Shown in pieces: positions 7,576 through 16,204 of a DNA stretch of 64,000 nucleotides (the stretch's first letter is position 1; each line of letters begins with the position of its first letter). A program made the translations under genes and the position numbers. Source of the DNA: Paenibacillus sp. FSL K6-0276 (GTDB taxonomy: Bacteria > Bacillota > Bacilli > Paenibacillales > Paenibacillaceae). The stretch lies in the NCBI RefSeq assembly GCF_037977235.1, contig NZ_CP150276.1, positions 4,340,001 through 4,404,000 on the forward strand, read 5' to 3'. The notes beneath the pieces are model-generated. The model searched no databases. It was given only the letters and a program-made list of their open reading frames with translations, and was not told the DNA's origin.

Positions 7576-8826
7576 TTACAGTACCCACTCATTCGTACCT
7601 TCTTCGACGCCGAGCAGCAGTACATCAACAGGATCGCCAGCGGTATACCCTCTTGTCCCGCCCGGCAGTACAATCAGTGAATTCCCCCTTGCAATGGAGG
7701 ATACTGCATTAGATTTATTGAAGCCTGCGGGACGCACCGAGGTCCGGTCGTGAACAGCCCGGATAAACCGGGTGAACGGATTGGCCTTCGAGAAGTCCTC
7801 TGCCAGTACCGCCGTCGTGCGCGGCAGATAAATTTTATCTGCCCCCATCATTTTGAGCAGGGCGGGCCTAACAAACAGCTCGAATCCCGTGAAGCAGGCA
7901 GACGGATTGCCTGATAATCCGAACAAATAGGTATCCCCAGTAACCGCGACTGTGGTCACACTGCCCGGACGCATCGCCACCTTGTTAAATAGCACATCAG
8001 CCCCGAGCCGCTTATAAATTTCCGGCAGGTAGTCATAGTCACCGACAGATACACCGCCCGTTGTAATCAGGCAGTCTGTTTCTGTCAGCGCCTTCCGTAC
8101 CGTCATCAGACATGCTTCTAGTTGGTCTGCGGCTGTATCGTACATCCGGTAAGGGATACCCATACGGGCGAGCTGGGCTGCAATCATCGGCCCGTTACTG
8201 TTGCGGATTTTACCGGGGGCAAGCGGAGCCGTCACATCCAGCAGTTCGGTTCCCGTAGACAAAATCCCTACAACCGGCCGCTTTCCTGCTTGAACAAACC
8301 CATAACCGAATGTAGCCAGCAGCGCTACAATACCGGGATGAATGAAGCTGCCTGCCGGAACGATCATTTCTCCTGACCGCATATCTTCCCCCTGCAAAGA
8401 CAGATTCTCCTGCGGCGCAAACGCTTTGCGGATTGTAAACGTATGACCTGCTGCCGAGGCTTGTTCAAACATCACTACCGCATCCGCTCCTGCCGGCAGC
8501 GCCGCCCCCGTCATCAGACGGACCGCTTCGCATGCTCCAATTGCAACCTGTGATACTTCCCCAGCGCCGATATGATCTACAACAGTGAAGCTGATCCTGT
8601 TGTTACCGGAAGCATCGGCAGAATCTGCCGAAGCGATTGCATATCCGTCATAGGGTGATCGGGTAAAATGCGGAACATCATGGGTTGCCGTCAGCGGTTC
8701 TGCCAGGATACGTCCATAGCTTTCGGCAAGCGGGACACTCTCTGTACCTGTGCGGCATACTCTTTCAATTACCCGGAATACAGCTTCTGCAACGGTAACC
8801 GGAGTTCTGGTATTCTCCACCTTCAT
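7576..8826 (-). CDS. moeA: Molybdopterin molybdenumtransferase MoeA
   Basis: Inserts molybdate into adenylylated molybdopterin. At 416 residues it has the expected length and motifs: SPYDGYAI near 60, MTGAALPAGADAVV, a GILSTGTEL turn, TTGGVSVGDYDYLP and the LSGNPSACFTGFELFVRP segment, with a C-terminal beta-barrel domain. It lies 42 bp after the transporter gene and before moaA, so nitrate uptake and cofactor assembly are probably co-transcribed. Confidence 0.95.
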   Translation of the reverse strand: MKVENTRTPVTVAEAVFRVIERVCRTGTESVPLAESYGRILAEPLTATHDVPHFTRSPYDGYAIASADSADASGNNRISFTVVDHIGAGEVSQVAIGACEAVRLMTGAALPAGADAVVMFEQASAAGHTFTIRKAFAPQENLSLQGEDMRSGEMIVPAGSFIHPGIVALLATFGYGFVQAGKRPVVGILSTGTELLDVTAPLAPGKIRNSNGPMIAAQLARMGIPYRMYDTAADQLEACLMTVRKALTETDCLITTGGVSVGDYDYLPEIYKRLGADVLFNKVAMRPGSVTTVAVTGDTYLFGLSGNPSACFTGFELFVRPALLKMMGADKIYLPRTTAVLAEDFSKANPFTRFIRAVHDRTSVRPAGFNKSNAVSSIARGNSLIVLPGGTRGYTAGDPVDVLLLGVEEGTNEWVL

Positions 8827-8868
8827 CTGCTCCTAACTTGGTGCCGGACTAAAAAACGGTTCATCCGG

Positions 8869-10359
8869 TTATTTCTGCGTAATATCACTGAATGTGCCTA
8901 CATACCGGACATCTTCACCGGTCTCATCCTTCACAGCACTGATATTCAGCCACTGCAAATACTCTTCCCCGTTCTTGCGCTTGTTCCAAATTTCACCCTG
9001 CCACATCCCCTTCTCCCTGACCTCGCTCCACATTAAGCGGTAGAACTCCTTGGATTGGCGGCCTGACTTCAGAATGCTGGGCTGTCTGCCGAGAACTTCG
9101 TCTTCGGTATAGCCGGTGAGCTTCGTGAATGCCGGATTGACGGTTTTAATCAGACCGGAAACATCAGTAACCAGAATCCCTTGTCCGGTAGAATTGAACA
9201 CTTCAGAGGTAAGCGCAAGCCGGTCCTGAAAATAGAGCCACACTACCAGCACTAGGCTGGCCAGCGCCACCTGGGAGAGCAGCATGAACCCGATGGAATA
9301 TTGCCCTGTAGCCGAATAAATCACCGACAGCATAATCGGAGGGAAAAAGCCGCCCAGGCCGCCCATCATCGATACGATCCCGTTGGCGACACCCGCCTGC
9401 TTATTGAAGTACAGCGGGACTAATTTGAATATGACTCCGTTACCGATTCCCGCACTGAACGCAATAGCAAGGCAACCCACTGTATATAAGCCCATGTCAG
9501 GCATAAATGCCAGGATGATTGCTGCAACCGTATAAATACTGAATGTGCCGGTGAGCAGGAACAAAGGCTGGAACTTGTCGGCAAGCCAGCCGCCTATCGG
9601 ACGGAAGAAGGTCGCAACGGCAATGAAGCCGGCTGTACGCATCCCGGCATCCACTTTTTCCAGACCGAAATTCGAAACTAGAAAGTTCGGCAGGTAAATG
9701 GTGAAGGCCACGAAGGAACCAAAGGTAATGAAATAGAACAAGGAGAACAGCCAGAGCTTTTCATTCTTGGATACGCCCTTGATCTGTTCGATAATCGGTG
9801 TTTTGAGCTTAGGCTCATGACGGTCACCGAAGAAGAAGTTTAATGCGATAAACACCAGTAACAGAATCAGATACATTTTAACCGCAGGTGCCCAGCCAAT
9901 CTGTGCTGCCACCATCGGAGCCGAGAAGGTAGTGACAGCTGTTCCGATATTCCCGATCCCGTAGATTCCGTTGACCAGACCATGCTTATCTTTGGGGAAA
10001 TACTTCGGCAGAGAGGTTACACCTACCGAAAATACGGCTCCGCCGATTCCTAGGAACAAGCCTCCGATAATTAAATGAGTAACCGAGGAGGCTTCACTGA
10101 TGAAGTAGACCGGAAACAAAAGTAGGATAAAGCTGCACATAAAAATAATGCGTGCTCCCAAAATGTTTGCATAATAGCCTAAAGGAATCCTTAGAATAGA
10201 GCCGAGCACCACCGGAATTGCCGTGACCATCGCCAGCCGCCCCGGAGGAATGCTGATATCCTCGGAAATAAAGGGCATCAGGGAAGAGATGATCACCCAC
10301 ACCATGAATCCGGTAATCAAGTTTAATGTTTGTAGCGGCAATTGCATTTTTTTAATCAT
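8869..10359 (-). CDS. narK: NarK-type nitrate/nitrite transporter with C-terminal PAS domain
   Basis: Residues 1 to about 375 are a 12-helix major facilitator of the nitrate/nitrite porter family, with the signature-like glycine-rich segments GLFLGIGGAVFSVGVTSLPKYFP and GIVSMMGGLGGFFPP. After helix 12 (VVWLYFQDRL) about 120 extra residues form a PAS domain: VTDVSGLIKTVNPAFTKLTGY, EDEVLGRQPSILKSG and the PAC-like end NISAVKDETGEDVRYVGTFSDIT. Ordinary NarK proteins end near residue 395. The ATG at 10359 is eight bases from AAAAGG; a GTG nine bases upstream is less likely. Two NreC-like sites lie upstream. Confidence 0.88.
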   Translation of the reverse strand: MIKKMQLPLQTLNLITGFMVWVIISSLMPFISEDISIPPGRLAMVTAIPVVLGSILRIPLGYYANILGARIIFMCSFILLLFPVYFISEASSVTHLIIGGLFLGIGGAVFSVGVTSLPKYFPKDKHGLVNGIYGIGNIGTAVTTFSAPMVAAQIGWAPAVKMYLILLLVFIALNFFFGDRHEPKLKTPIIEQIKGVSKNEKLWLFSLFYFITFGSFVAFTIYLPNFLVSNFGLEKVDAGMRTAGFIAVATFFRPIGGWLADKFQPLFLLTGTFSIYTVAAIILAFMPDMGLYTVGCLAIAFSAGIGNGVIFKLVPLYFNKQAGVANGIVSMMGGLGGFFPPIMLSVIYSATGQYSIGFMLLSQVALASLVLVVWLYFQDRLALTSEVFNSTGQGILVTDVSGLIKTVNPAFTKLTGYTEDEVLGRQPSILKSGRQSKEFYRLMWSEVREKGMWQGEIWNKRKNGEEYLQWLNISAVKDETGEDVRYVGTFSDITQK

Positions 10360-10418
10360 TCGACTCACCTTTTCGCCGTTTATTCTCTTGATTATTCATA
10401 CCGATACTTCCTGTACTC

Positions 10419-10424
10419 ATTGTA
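10419..10424 (-). promoter_or_regulatory. Likely -10 element of narK
   Basis: TACAAT on the minus strand (10424-10419), about 60 bp before the narK start. Taking transcription to begin near 10412, the two upstream TAGGG-type palindromes are centred near -43 and -65, a good geometry for activator-dependent transcription. Confidence 0.45.
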
Positions 10425-10448
10425 TCCGCCCATCCCCCGGCTCAGATA

Positions 10449-10484
10449 TAGGGGAGTCCCCTTTCCCTGACAGGGGAAACCCTG
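10449..10484. promoter_or_regulatory. Two candidate NreC operators upstream of narK
   Basis: TAGGG-GAGT-CCCCT at 10449-10462 and CAGGG-GAAA-CCCTG at 10471-10484, 22 bp centre to centre. They match the TAGGG-N4-CCCTA palindrome that I recall for staphylococcal NreC, and similar sites precede narG and the second hemerythrin gene here. Confidence 0.65.
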
Positions 10485-10511
10485 AAAATAAAATAACCCC
10501 GCACAGCGGGG
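10485..10511 (-). terminator. Second terminator after the nar-nre operon
   Basis: On the minus strand CCCCGC-TGT-GCGGGG is followed by TTATTTTATTTTC. It lies between the hemerythrin gene and the narK operators, in tandem with the terminator at 10573-10600. Confidence 0.75.
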
Positions 10512-10572
10512 CCTTATCTTCGATGATTACTCAGGTACTTTCCGGGGACCCCAATAACTTATTTACTCCTAT

Positions 10573-10600
10573 AAAAAAAGCCGCTCCAAGTAGGAGCAGC
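10573..10600 (-). terminator. Intrinsic terminator of the narGHJI-nreABC-hemerythrin operon
   Basis: On the minus strand GCTGCTCC-TACTT-GGAGCGGC is followed by T7, ten bases after the hemerythrin stop. Confidence 0.9.
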
Positions 10601-10610
10601 CAGTTCATTG

Positions 10611-11138
10611 TCACGTAATGAGCGTATTCAGTTGTCGGCTTAACCGTTCTTTGTCTTTCGCACTCAGCTGATTCTCGGCCATCGGATAAATAACCGTCTC
10701 TTCTTTGACAAAGTGTACTGTCAATACCTCAAAAGCCTCCCCTGCATCCTTAACAGCTGCAAGGATATCCTCAAGCGGCATCAGATCTGTATTGCCCTCT
10801 GTGTGATGCAGGAAATGCCCTATATATCCGTCAATCTCGCGGTGCTCCTCCTGGATGCCGGCCAGCGGCCCTTGTTCAAAACCGATATAACTGCCCAGCA
10901 GCGGGAAAAAATGCGTTTCTTCCTTCACAGTATGCTTCTTCAACGGACCAGTAAACTCTAGAATCGCCTTACGCAACTTATGAAGCTGTGTCCTGGCTTC
11001 TTCCAGAGCGGGCTGCTCCTGTTCAAACCAGAGTACAAGGGCATGCCATTCTTCCATCAGAAAAGATAAATAGCGGTGTTCATTCTCAAGAATGCGCATG
11101 GCGGGCATCGTAAACTTGAGCCCTGCATATTCCGGCAT
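10611..11138 (-). CDS. Hemerythrin-domain protein (end of nre operon)
   Basis: A 175-residue all-helical protein with hemerythrin (HHE) iron ligands in order: ENEHRYL, KKHTVKEETHFFPLL, EEHREID with FLHH, and TVHFVKEETVIYPM. Hemerythrin-like proteins bind O2 or NO at a di-iron site or help repair Fe-S clusters. The ATG is nine bases from GGAGG and 23 bp after nreC, so it is the last gene of the nar-nre operon. A role in handling NO or oxygen during nitrate respiration fits, but is inferred. Confidence 0.88.
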   Translation of the reverse strand: MPEYAGLKFTMPAMRILENEHRYLSFLMEEWHALVLWFEQEQPALEEARTQLHKLRKAILEFTGPLKKHTVKEETHFFPLLGSYIGFEQGPLAGIQEEHREIDGYIGHFLHHTEGNTDLMPLEDILAAVKDAGEAFEVLTVHFVKEETVIYPMAENQLSAKDKERLSRQLNTLIT

Positions 11139-11161
11139 CCTGCTATACCTCCATTTGCCGG

Positions 11162-11809
11162 TCAGAAATCCAGCATTTTTTTCCTTAAAGCATATTCGAC
11201 CAGCTCCGGCCGGCTTTTAAGGTTTAATTTCTCCATAATTTTCGCTTTGTGGGCTTCCACCGTTTTTACCGAAATGAACAGCTTTTCCGCGATTTCCTTG
11301 TTCCCGTATCCCTTGGCGATGAGCGGCAGAATCTCCAGCTCCCGCTTGGACAATAGCTCAAACAGGTCCTCTGTACCGGCGGTTTTATCCTGCTTGATGA
11401 ACTCACGGACCAGCGAGGTTGCCATCTTGGGATGAATATAGGTACCGCCTTCATAAATGGTCCGGATGGCCAGCAGAAGCTCCTCGTCCGGCGCGCTCTT
11501 GAGAACATAACCGGAGGCCCCGTTCTTCAGTACATGGAAGAGGTATTCATCATCGTCATGCATCGTCAGAATCAGGATTTTGGTATCGGGATAATCCTCT
11601 TTAATCTTTCCGGTCGCCACCAGCCCACTTTCTCCCGGAGGCATGCTTAAATCCATAATCAGAATATCCGGACGGAATCTGGCTACCATTGTATAAGCTT
11701 CCCTGCCGTCTGCCGCCGCTCCGATCACTTCAATGTCATCCTGAAAATTGAGAATCATGGAGAATCCGCTGCGTACGATCGCATGGTCGTCTGCAATGAC
11801 AATCTTCAT
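11162..11809 (-). CDS. nreC: Response regulator NreC
   Basis: NarL/FixJ-type regulator of 215 residues. The receiver domain has the acidic pair Asp7-Asp8, phospho-acceptor Asp53 (IMDLSMP) and Lys after LKSA; the LuxR-type helix-turn-helix spans about 148-200 (LSKRELEIL, GYGNKEIAEKLFISVKTVEAH). In staphylococci NreC activates nar, nir and narT genes without oxygen. The start MKIVIADDHA at 11809 was preferred to an upstream ATG that would extend into non-homologous sequence. It follows nreB by about 28 bp. Confidence 0.93.
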   Translation of the reverse strand: MKIVIADDHAIVRSGFSMILNFQDDIEVIGAAADGREAYTMVARFRPDILIMDLSMPPGESGLVATGKIKEDYPDTKILILTMHDDDEYLFHVLKNGASGYVLKSAPDEELLLAIRTIYEGGTYIHPKMATSLVREFIKQDKTAGTEDLFELLSKRELEILPLIAKGYGNKEIAEKLFISVKTVEAHKAKIMEKLNLKSRPELVEYALRKKMLDF

Positions 11810-11837
11810 CAGAAGCTCATTCCTTTCTTCGGGCAAA

Positions 11838-12881
11838 TCATACAGGTACCTGTAAAATGATTGTCGTGCCCCTGCCTATCTCTGAATCTACGCTAAAGGT
11901 GCCGCCCACCAGCTCCGCCCGTTCCTGCATGCCAAAAAGGCCAAGTCCGGTTCCAGCGGGCTCGTCACCCTGATTAAAGCCGGCTCCCTCATCCTCAATC
12001 AGAAGCCGCAGCACACCGTCGGTTTCTGTAAGTGATACTTTGACGCTGTCTACCTGGGCATATTTCAGGGCGTTCAACACAGCTTCCTGGCACACACGGT
12101 ACATGACGGTTTCAATCTCACTCTCATACCGTTTCTCTAAAAGCTGGGACTCATATTCAATTGTAAGGCCATAGCTTTGTTCCATCCGCTTGAAGTGTGA
12201 CCGGAATGCGGCCTCCAGCCCGAAATCATCAAGTGCAGCCGGCCTGAGCTCCACTGAAAGGTTGCGGATATCATTCAGAAGCCTAGTCATGGATACTTCG
12301 GTCTGCTTCATCTTCTTCAGCAGCTGATCATCAGCTGTCATATATTTCAGCACACGCAGATCGATCACGGCACTCATCAGCTCCTGGGCAACGCTGTCAT
12401 GCAGTTCACGGGAAATCCGCTTGCGTTCATTCTCCTGGGCCTCAATGATATGCTTCATCATCTTGTTCTGGTAGAACTTCTCTTGTGTCGTGAACTGTCT
12501 GGTCAGATCCCTAAGCATAAACACTCTGATGCCATTCTCGTCATCTATCGTGTGAAAGGTGGCTGCATAAGGGACAATCCCCTTATCTTTCGTCTCCAGA
12601 TAGACTTGATAAGAGGTAAACTCCTCTGAGTCCGGTGTATGAAAGTAACAATTAAGGCATGTGCGGAGCTCCGTCTCACTCGTGTATCCCCGGCAGGTCC
12701 CGCATAGTGCCTCCGGATTTCCCTGATACAACTGCTTCAGAATATCCTTGTCAACGATGTTCTCGGCAGCTGGATTCATCGCCAAGGCTTTCCCTTGCCG
12801 GTCAAAAAAGAACATCGCCTCCGAGCTGTTCTCAAACAGCTTCGTCATGAGCAGGCTCCGCAGATCCATTCCGGGTGTCAT
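11838..12881 (-). CDS. nreB: Oxygen-sensing histidine kinase NreB
   Basis: Cytoplasmic kinase of 347 residues without membrane segments. The N-terminal PAS domain carries Cys60, Cys63, Cys75 and Cys78 (C-x2-C-x11-C-x2-C), the ligand spacing of the oxygen-labile [4Fe-4S] cluster in NreB. The HisKA_3 dimerisation box has His161 (RISRELHDSVAQEL), and the HATPase domain ends with EDEGAGFNQ, GLGLFGMQERAELVGG. The ATG overlaps the nreA stop (TGATG), indicating coupled translation. Loss of oxygen should switch the kinase on and phosphorylate NreC. Confidence 0.95.
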   Translation of the reverse strand: MTPGMDLRSLLMTKLFENSSEAMFFFDRQGKALAMNPAAENIVDKDILKQLYQGNPEALCGTCRGYTSETELRTCLNCYFHTPDSEEFTSYQVYLETKDKGIVPYAATFHTIDDENGIRVFMLRDLTRQFTTQEKFYQNKMMKHIIEAQENERKRISRELHDSVAQELMSAVIDLRVLKYMTADDQLLKKMKQTEVSMTRLLNDIRNLSVELRPAALDDFGLEAAFRSHFKRMEQSYGLTIEYESQLLEKRYESEIETVMYRVCQEAVLNALKYAQVDSVKVSLTETDGVLRLLIEDEGAGFNQGDEPAGTGLGLFGMQERAELVGGTFSVDSEIGRGTTIILQVPV

Positions 12882-13339
12882 CAACTGAGCAACAATTCCT
12901 TCCCGTTCAAGTCTCCAATGCCCTTACGAGCTGCCCTATCCAGGTCTCTCAGCATTTCAGCGGTTACCTGCCGTTCACCCCTGAAACCGCCCAGAAGCAC
13001 GCCTGCGACGCGGGCATCATTCCACACCGGTACTGCACCAATGCTGTTCAAATTCTCCATCTTAGTAATGGGATAATTAAACAAGGTATCAGGCTTCACA
13101 TCTTTCTGCACAGAAGGGATTAAGAACGGTTTGCCGGTCTTGAACACGATCCCTGCAATCCCTCTGCCAGATTGAAGTACAATACGTTTGTAACGGTTAT
13201 TTGTGTTCCCTGAGGCGTATTTCCACCGGATGACATAGTCATATTCCGCCGGTTCAACAAGAGCCAGCGACATGAAGTCATAGCCTAGAGCTGCGCGGAT
13301 CTGGTCAAGCTCAATTTGGTAATCCACCTTATTTATCAT
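12881..13339 (-). CDS. nreA: NreA nitrate-sensor GAF protein
   Basis: A single GAF domain of 152 residues (YVIRWKYASGNTNNRYKRIVLQSGRGIAGIVFKTG, then PITKMENLNSIGAVPV). NreA binds nitrate and, in its nitrate-free form, inhibits NreB, so the kinase responds to both oxygen and nitrate. It lies 51 bp after narI, and no promoter is obvious between them, so nreABC are probably read with narGHJI. Confidence 0.9.
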   Translation of the reverse strand: MINKVDYQIELDQIRAALGYDFMSLALVEPAEYDYVIRWKYASGNTNNRYKRIVLQSGRGIAGIVFKTGKPFLIPSVQKDVKPDTLFNYPITKMENLNSIGAVPVWNDARVAGVLLGGFRGERQVTAEMLRDLDRAARKGIGDLNGKELLLS

Positions 13340-13390
13340 CGTTTTCTCTCCTCATTTGAACAGGGAAAGAAATTCACCCGGCTCTTTCCG

Positions 13391-14077
13391 TTAATTGGAT
13401 TTATTTCTTCTGTATAGGATATAACTTCTGCCTATATAATTCAACGGAACACTCCATACATGGACCAGCCGGGTGAACGGCCAAAAGGCAAAGATCGCAA
13501 ACCCTGACAGAATGTGAAGCTTGAAGGAAAACGGCACATCACTCATCAGTGACGGGTCAGGACGGAACATGAACAGGCCGCGGAACCAGACTGAAATCGT
13601 ATCGCGGTAGTCAAACTCAGGCTGTACGGCATTCGTTACAATGGTGGAGTACATCCCCATAAACACGATAAACAGGAGGAGTGAGTTGACTATCAGGTCT
13701 GATGCACTGCTGAGCCGGCGGACATTCTTAAGCGTAAAGCGCCGCGAAGTCAGAATCAGCATCCCGAGCAGTGTGGCTGCACCGAAGATTCCCCCGATGT
13801 ATACCGCGCCGATGTGGTAGAGATGATCACTTACGCCGATGGCCTCCAGCCATGATTTCGGAACAGCGAGCCCGCCGATATGGCCCAGGATAACCGGCAT
13901 AATTCCGAGATGGAACAGAATGCTACCGAATTTCAGTTGTTTCTTTTCAATAAATTCACTGGATTTGGCCGTCCAGTTAAACTGATCCTTACGGTAACGA
14001 AAAATATGGCCGCCGATAAAGACCACCATACACATGTAGGGGAAAATGACCCATAAAAACTGACCCAGCATATTCAT
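13391..14077 (-). CDS. narI: Respiratory nitrate reductase gamma subunit NarI
   Basis: The membrane cytochrome b subunit that passes quinol electrons to NarH; 228 residues with five hydrophobic spans. Haem-ligand histidines are visible as GGHIFRYR, LFHLGI/LGHIGG and KLHILSGF. The start ATG overlaps the narJ stop (ATGA). Length and motifs are normal for NarI. Confidence 0.95.
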   Translation of the reverse strand: MNMLGQFLWVIFPYMCMVVFIGGHIFRYRKDQFNWTAKSSEFIEKKQLKFGSILFHLGIMPVILGHIGGLAVPKSWLEAIGVSDHLYHIGAVYIGGIFGAATLLGMLILTSRRFTLKNVRRLSSASDLIVNSLLLFIVFMGMYSTIVTNAVQPEFDYRDTISVWFRGLFMFRPDPSLMSDVPFSFKLHILSGFAIFAFWPFTRLVHVWSVPLNYIGRSYILYRRNKSN

Positions 14078-14640
14078 TGACTCAGGGCCTCCTGTTCAGC
14101 ACAAGCTTTGAATGTTTCGCGCAATCCCTTGACCAGATGGAAATAGGGACTTTCGTTTCGTTCCAAGGCCTTGAGCAGATGATACGTACCATCTTCAAGA
14201 ATCGCTATCAGCATCCGGAAATTCTCCGGCGCTCCCGGGACTTCCAGCCACTGCGCGGCATATAGAAATTCACACATAAGCGGTAAATAATCAGGCAGTT
14301 CACCTTCCGGCATTTCCAGACCGAACATTTCGTACAGAAGCTTCAGCTTGGCGAGCATTTGCCCCCGTTCCTTGGCCTCCTCAAATTTGAAATAGGTCAT
14401 ATATAGAGCACAGTCCTTCTGAAAATCAAAAGTGGCGGCATAGCTCTCCTGGATCTCATCCAGACTGAAGCTCTGCATCCGCTTCCAATAGGTATGCACA
14501 TGAGCATAACCCGGATGATCGCTGTCAAACGCCTCTTCCAGAAAAGCAGGATGAAAATCCAGCTTTTCCGGGTACATGAGCTGCAGGGCAAAATAACCGA
14601 AGGATTGCTTGTAATCATGCAGTTTGGTCAGATCAATCAC
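14074..14640 (-). CDS. narJ: Nitrate reductase assembly chaperone NarJ
   Basis: System-specific chaperone for inserting cofactor into NarG; 188 residues, helical, with the TorD-like LYMTYFKFEEAKERGQ segment. GTG 14640 is the chosen start because GGGGGG lies seven bases upstream; the longer reading from 14670 would start inside narH. It overlaps narH by 8 bp and narI by 4 bp, typical of tightly coupled nar operons. Confidence 0.92.
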   Translation of the reverse strand: MIDLTKLHDYKQSFGYFALQLMYPEKLDFHPAFLEEAFDSDHPGYAHVHTYWKRMQSFSLDEIQESYAATFDFQKDCALYMTYFKFEEAKERGQMLAKLKLLYEMFGLEMPEGELPDYLPLMCEFLYAAQWLEVPGAPENFRMLIAILEDGTYHLLKALERNESPYFHLVKGLRETFKACAEQEALSQ

Positions 14641-16204
14641 GCCAAATCCCCCCGTAGAAATTCTCTTCATACATTTCCTTGCCGGTCTTCATCGTGTCAC
14701 CGATAGAGCTGGCCGGTCCGCAGCCGTCACAGCCCGAGCCCGAGCCCATATCGCCCATCGCATTTCCGTAACCGGCCGAGCCTTGGGCACGGTAAGGGTT
14801 CATGTGCTGCTCCTTGTGGGAGGTCGGGATGACGAACCGGTCTTCATATTTGGCAATCGCGAGCAGCCGGTACATTTCCTCTGTCTGCTGTGCGGTCATA
14901 CCGATGCGTTCAAGACGGCTGCGGTCGAACTCCTGGCCTGAGGACTTAGCACGCATATAGGAGCGCATCATCGCCATCCGCTGCAGGGCTTCTTTGACGG
15001 TCTGCGTATCGCCTGCGGTCAGCATGTTCGCCAGATACTGGATTGGTGTGCGCATCTCTTCGATGGCCGGAAAGATCATATCAGGATTTTTCAGCGAATC
15101 TTTGCCTTCAAAATAATTCATGATCGGGCTAAGCGGCGGTACATACCAGACCATAGGCAGCGTACGGTATTCCGGATGAAGCGGGAAGGCAAGCTTGTGC
15201 TCGATCGCCAACTTATAGACCGGTGAGTTCTGGGCTGCCTCCAGCCAATCCTCAGATATGCCGTCTTTTCTCGCCTGGGCAATGACTTCCGGATCATGCG
15301 GATTCATGAACAGACCACATTGTGCCTTGTACAAATCCTTCTCATCCGGGGTGGACGCGGCATCAAGAACCTTGTCGGCGTCATACAGCAGAACCCCGAG
15401 ATAGCGGATCCGGCCGGTACAGGTCTCGGAGCATACCGTAGGCAGCCCTGCTTCCACGCGCGGGAAACAGAAGGTACACTTCTCCGCTTTGTTGGTCTGC
15501 CAGTTGAAATACACTTTTTTATACGGACAGCCTGTCATACAATATCTCCAGCCACGGCAGGCTTCCTGGTCAACCAGGACAATGCCGTCTTCATCCCGCT
15601 TGTACATCGCACCTGAAGGACAGGAGGCGACACAGCTTGGATTCAGGCAGTGTTCACAGAGGCGCGGCAGATAGATCATAAACGATTTCTCGAAGTTGAA
15701 TTTAATTTCTTCCTCGATCTTCTGGATATTCGGGTCCAGCGGGCCGGTTACGTGTGCTCCCGCCAGATCATCCTCCCAGTTCGGTCCCCATTCCAGATCC
15801 ATCTTCTCGCCTGTTACAGCAGAATGAGCCCGCGCCACCGGAGAATGCTTTTGTTCTCCTGCATTCGTCAGATGCTCATAATTGTAAGTCCACGGCTCAT
15901 AATAATCCTTCATCTCCGGCATGTCGGGGTTGTAGAAGATTTTGCCGAGTGCGATCTTGGACAGCTTGTTGCCGGATTTCAGCTCCAGCTTCCCCTTGCG
16001 CAGCTGCCAGCCGCCCTTGTAGAGCTCCTGGTCTTCCCAGCGTTTCGGATAACCGATCCCCGGCTTCGTTTCCACGTTATTGAACCACATATATTCCGCA
16101 CCCTTGCGGTTCGTCCAGGTCGTCTTGCAGGTCACGCTGCAGGTGTGGCAGCCGATGCATTTATCCAGATTCATTACCATTGCAACTTGCGCTTTAATTT
16201 TCAA
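14633..16204 (-). CDS. narH: Respiratory nitrate reductase beta subunit NarH
   Basis: Iron-sulfur electron-transfer subunit of 523 residues. Four cysteine groups are visible: CIGCHTCSVTC near 17, CEHCLNPSCVASCP, CRGWRYCMTGCP (tryptophan replaces one cysteine, giving the [3Fe-4S] site), and CTFCFPR with CSETC. The C-terminal end is glycine/cysteine-rich (GSGSGCDGCG), an unusual decoration that could not be tied to a function. It overlaps narG by 11 bp. Confidence 0.96.
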   Translation of the reverse strand: MKIKAQVAMVMNLDKCIGCHTCSVTCKTTWTNRKGAEYMWFNNVETKPGIGYPKRWEDQELYKGGWQLRKGKLELKSGNKLSKIALGKIFYNPDMPEMKDYYEPWTYNYEHLTNAGEQKHSPVARAHSAVTGEKMDLEWGPNWEDDLAGAHVTGPLDPNIQKIEEEIKFNFEKSFMIYLPRLCEHCLNPSCVASCPSGAMYKRDEDGIVLVDQEACRGWRYCMTGCPYKKVYFNWQTNKAEKCTFCFPRVEAGLPTVCSETCTGRIRYLGVLLYDADKVLDAASTPDEKDLYKAQCGLFMNPHDPEVIAQARKDGISEDWLEAAQNSPVYKLAIEHKLAFPLHPEYRTLPMVWYVPPLSPIMNYFEGKDSLKNPDMIFPAIEEMRTPIQYLANMLTAGDTQTVKEALQRMAMMRSYMRAKSSGQEFDRSRLERIGMTAQQTEEMYRLLAIAKYEDRFVIPTSHKEQHMNPYRAQGSAGYGNAMGDMGSGSGCDGCGPASSIGDTMKTGKEMYEENFYGGIWRD

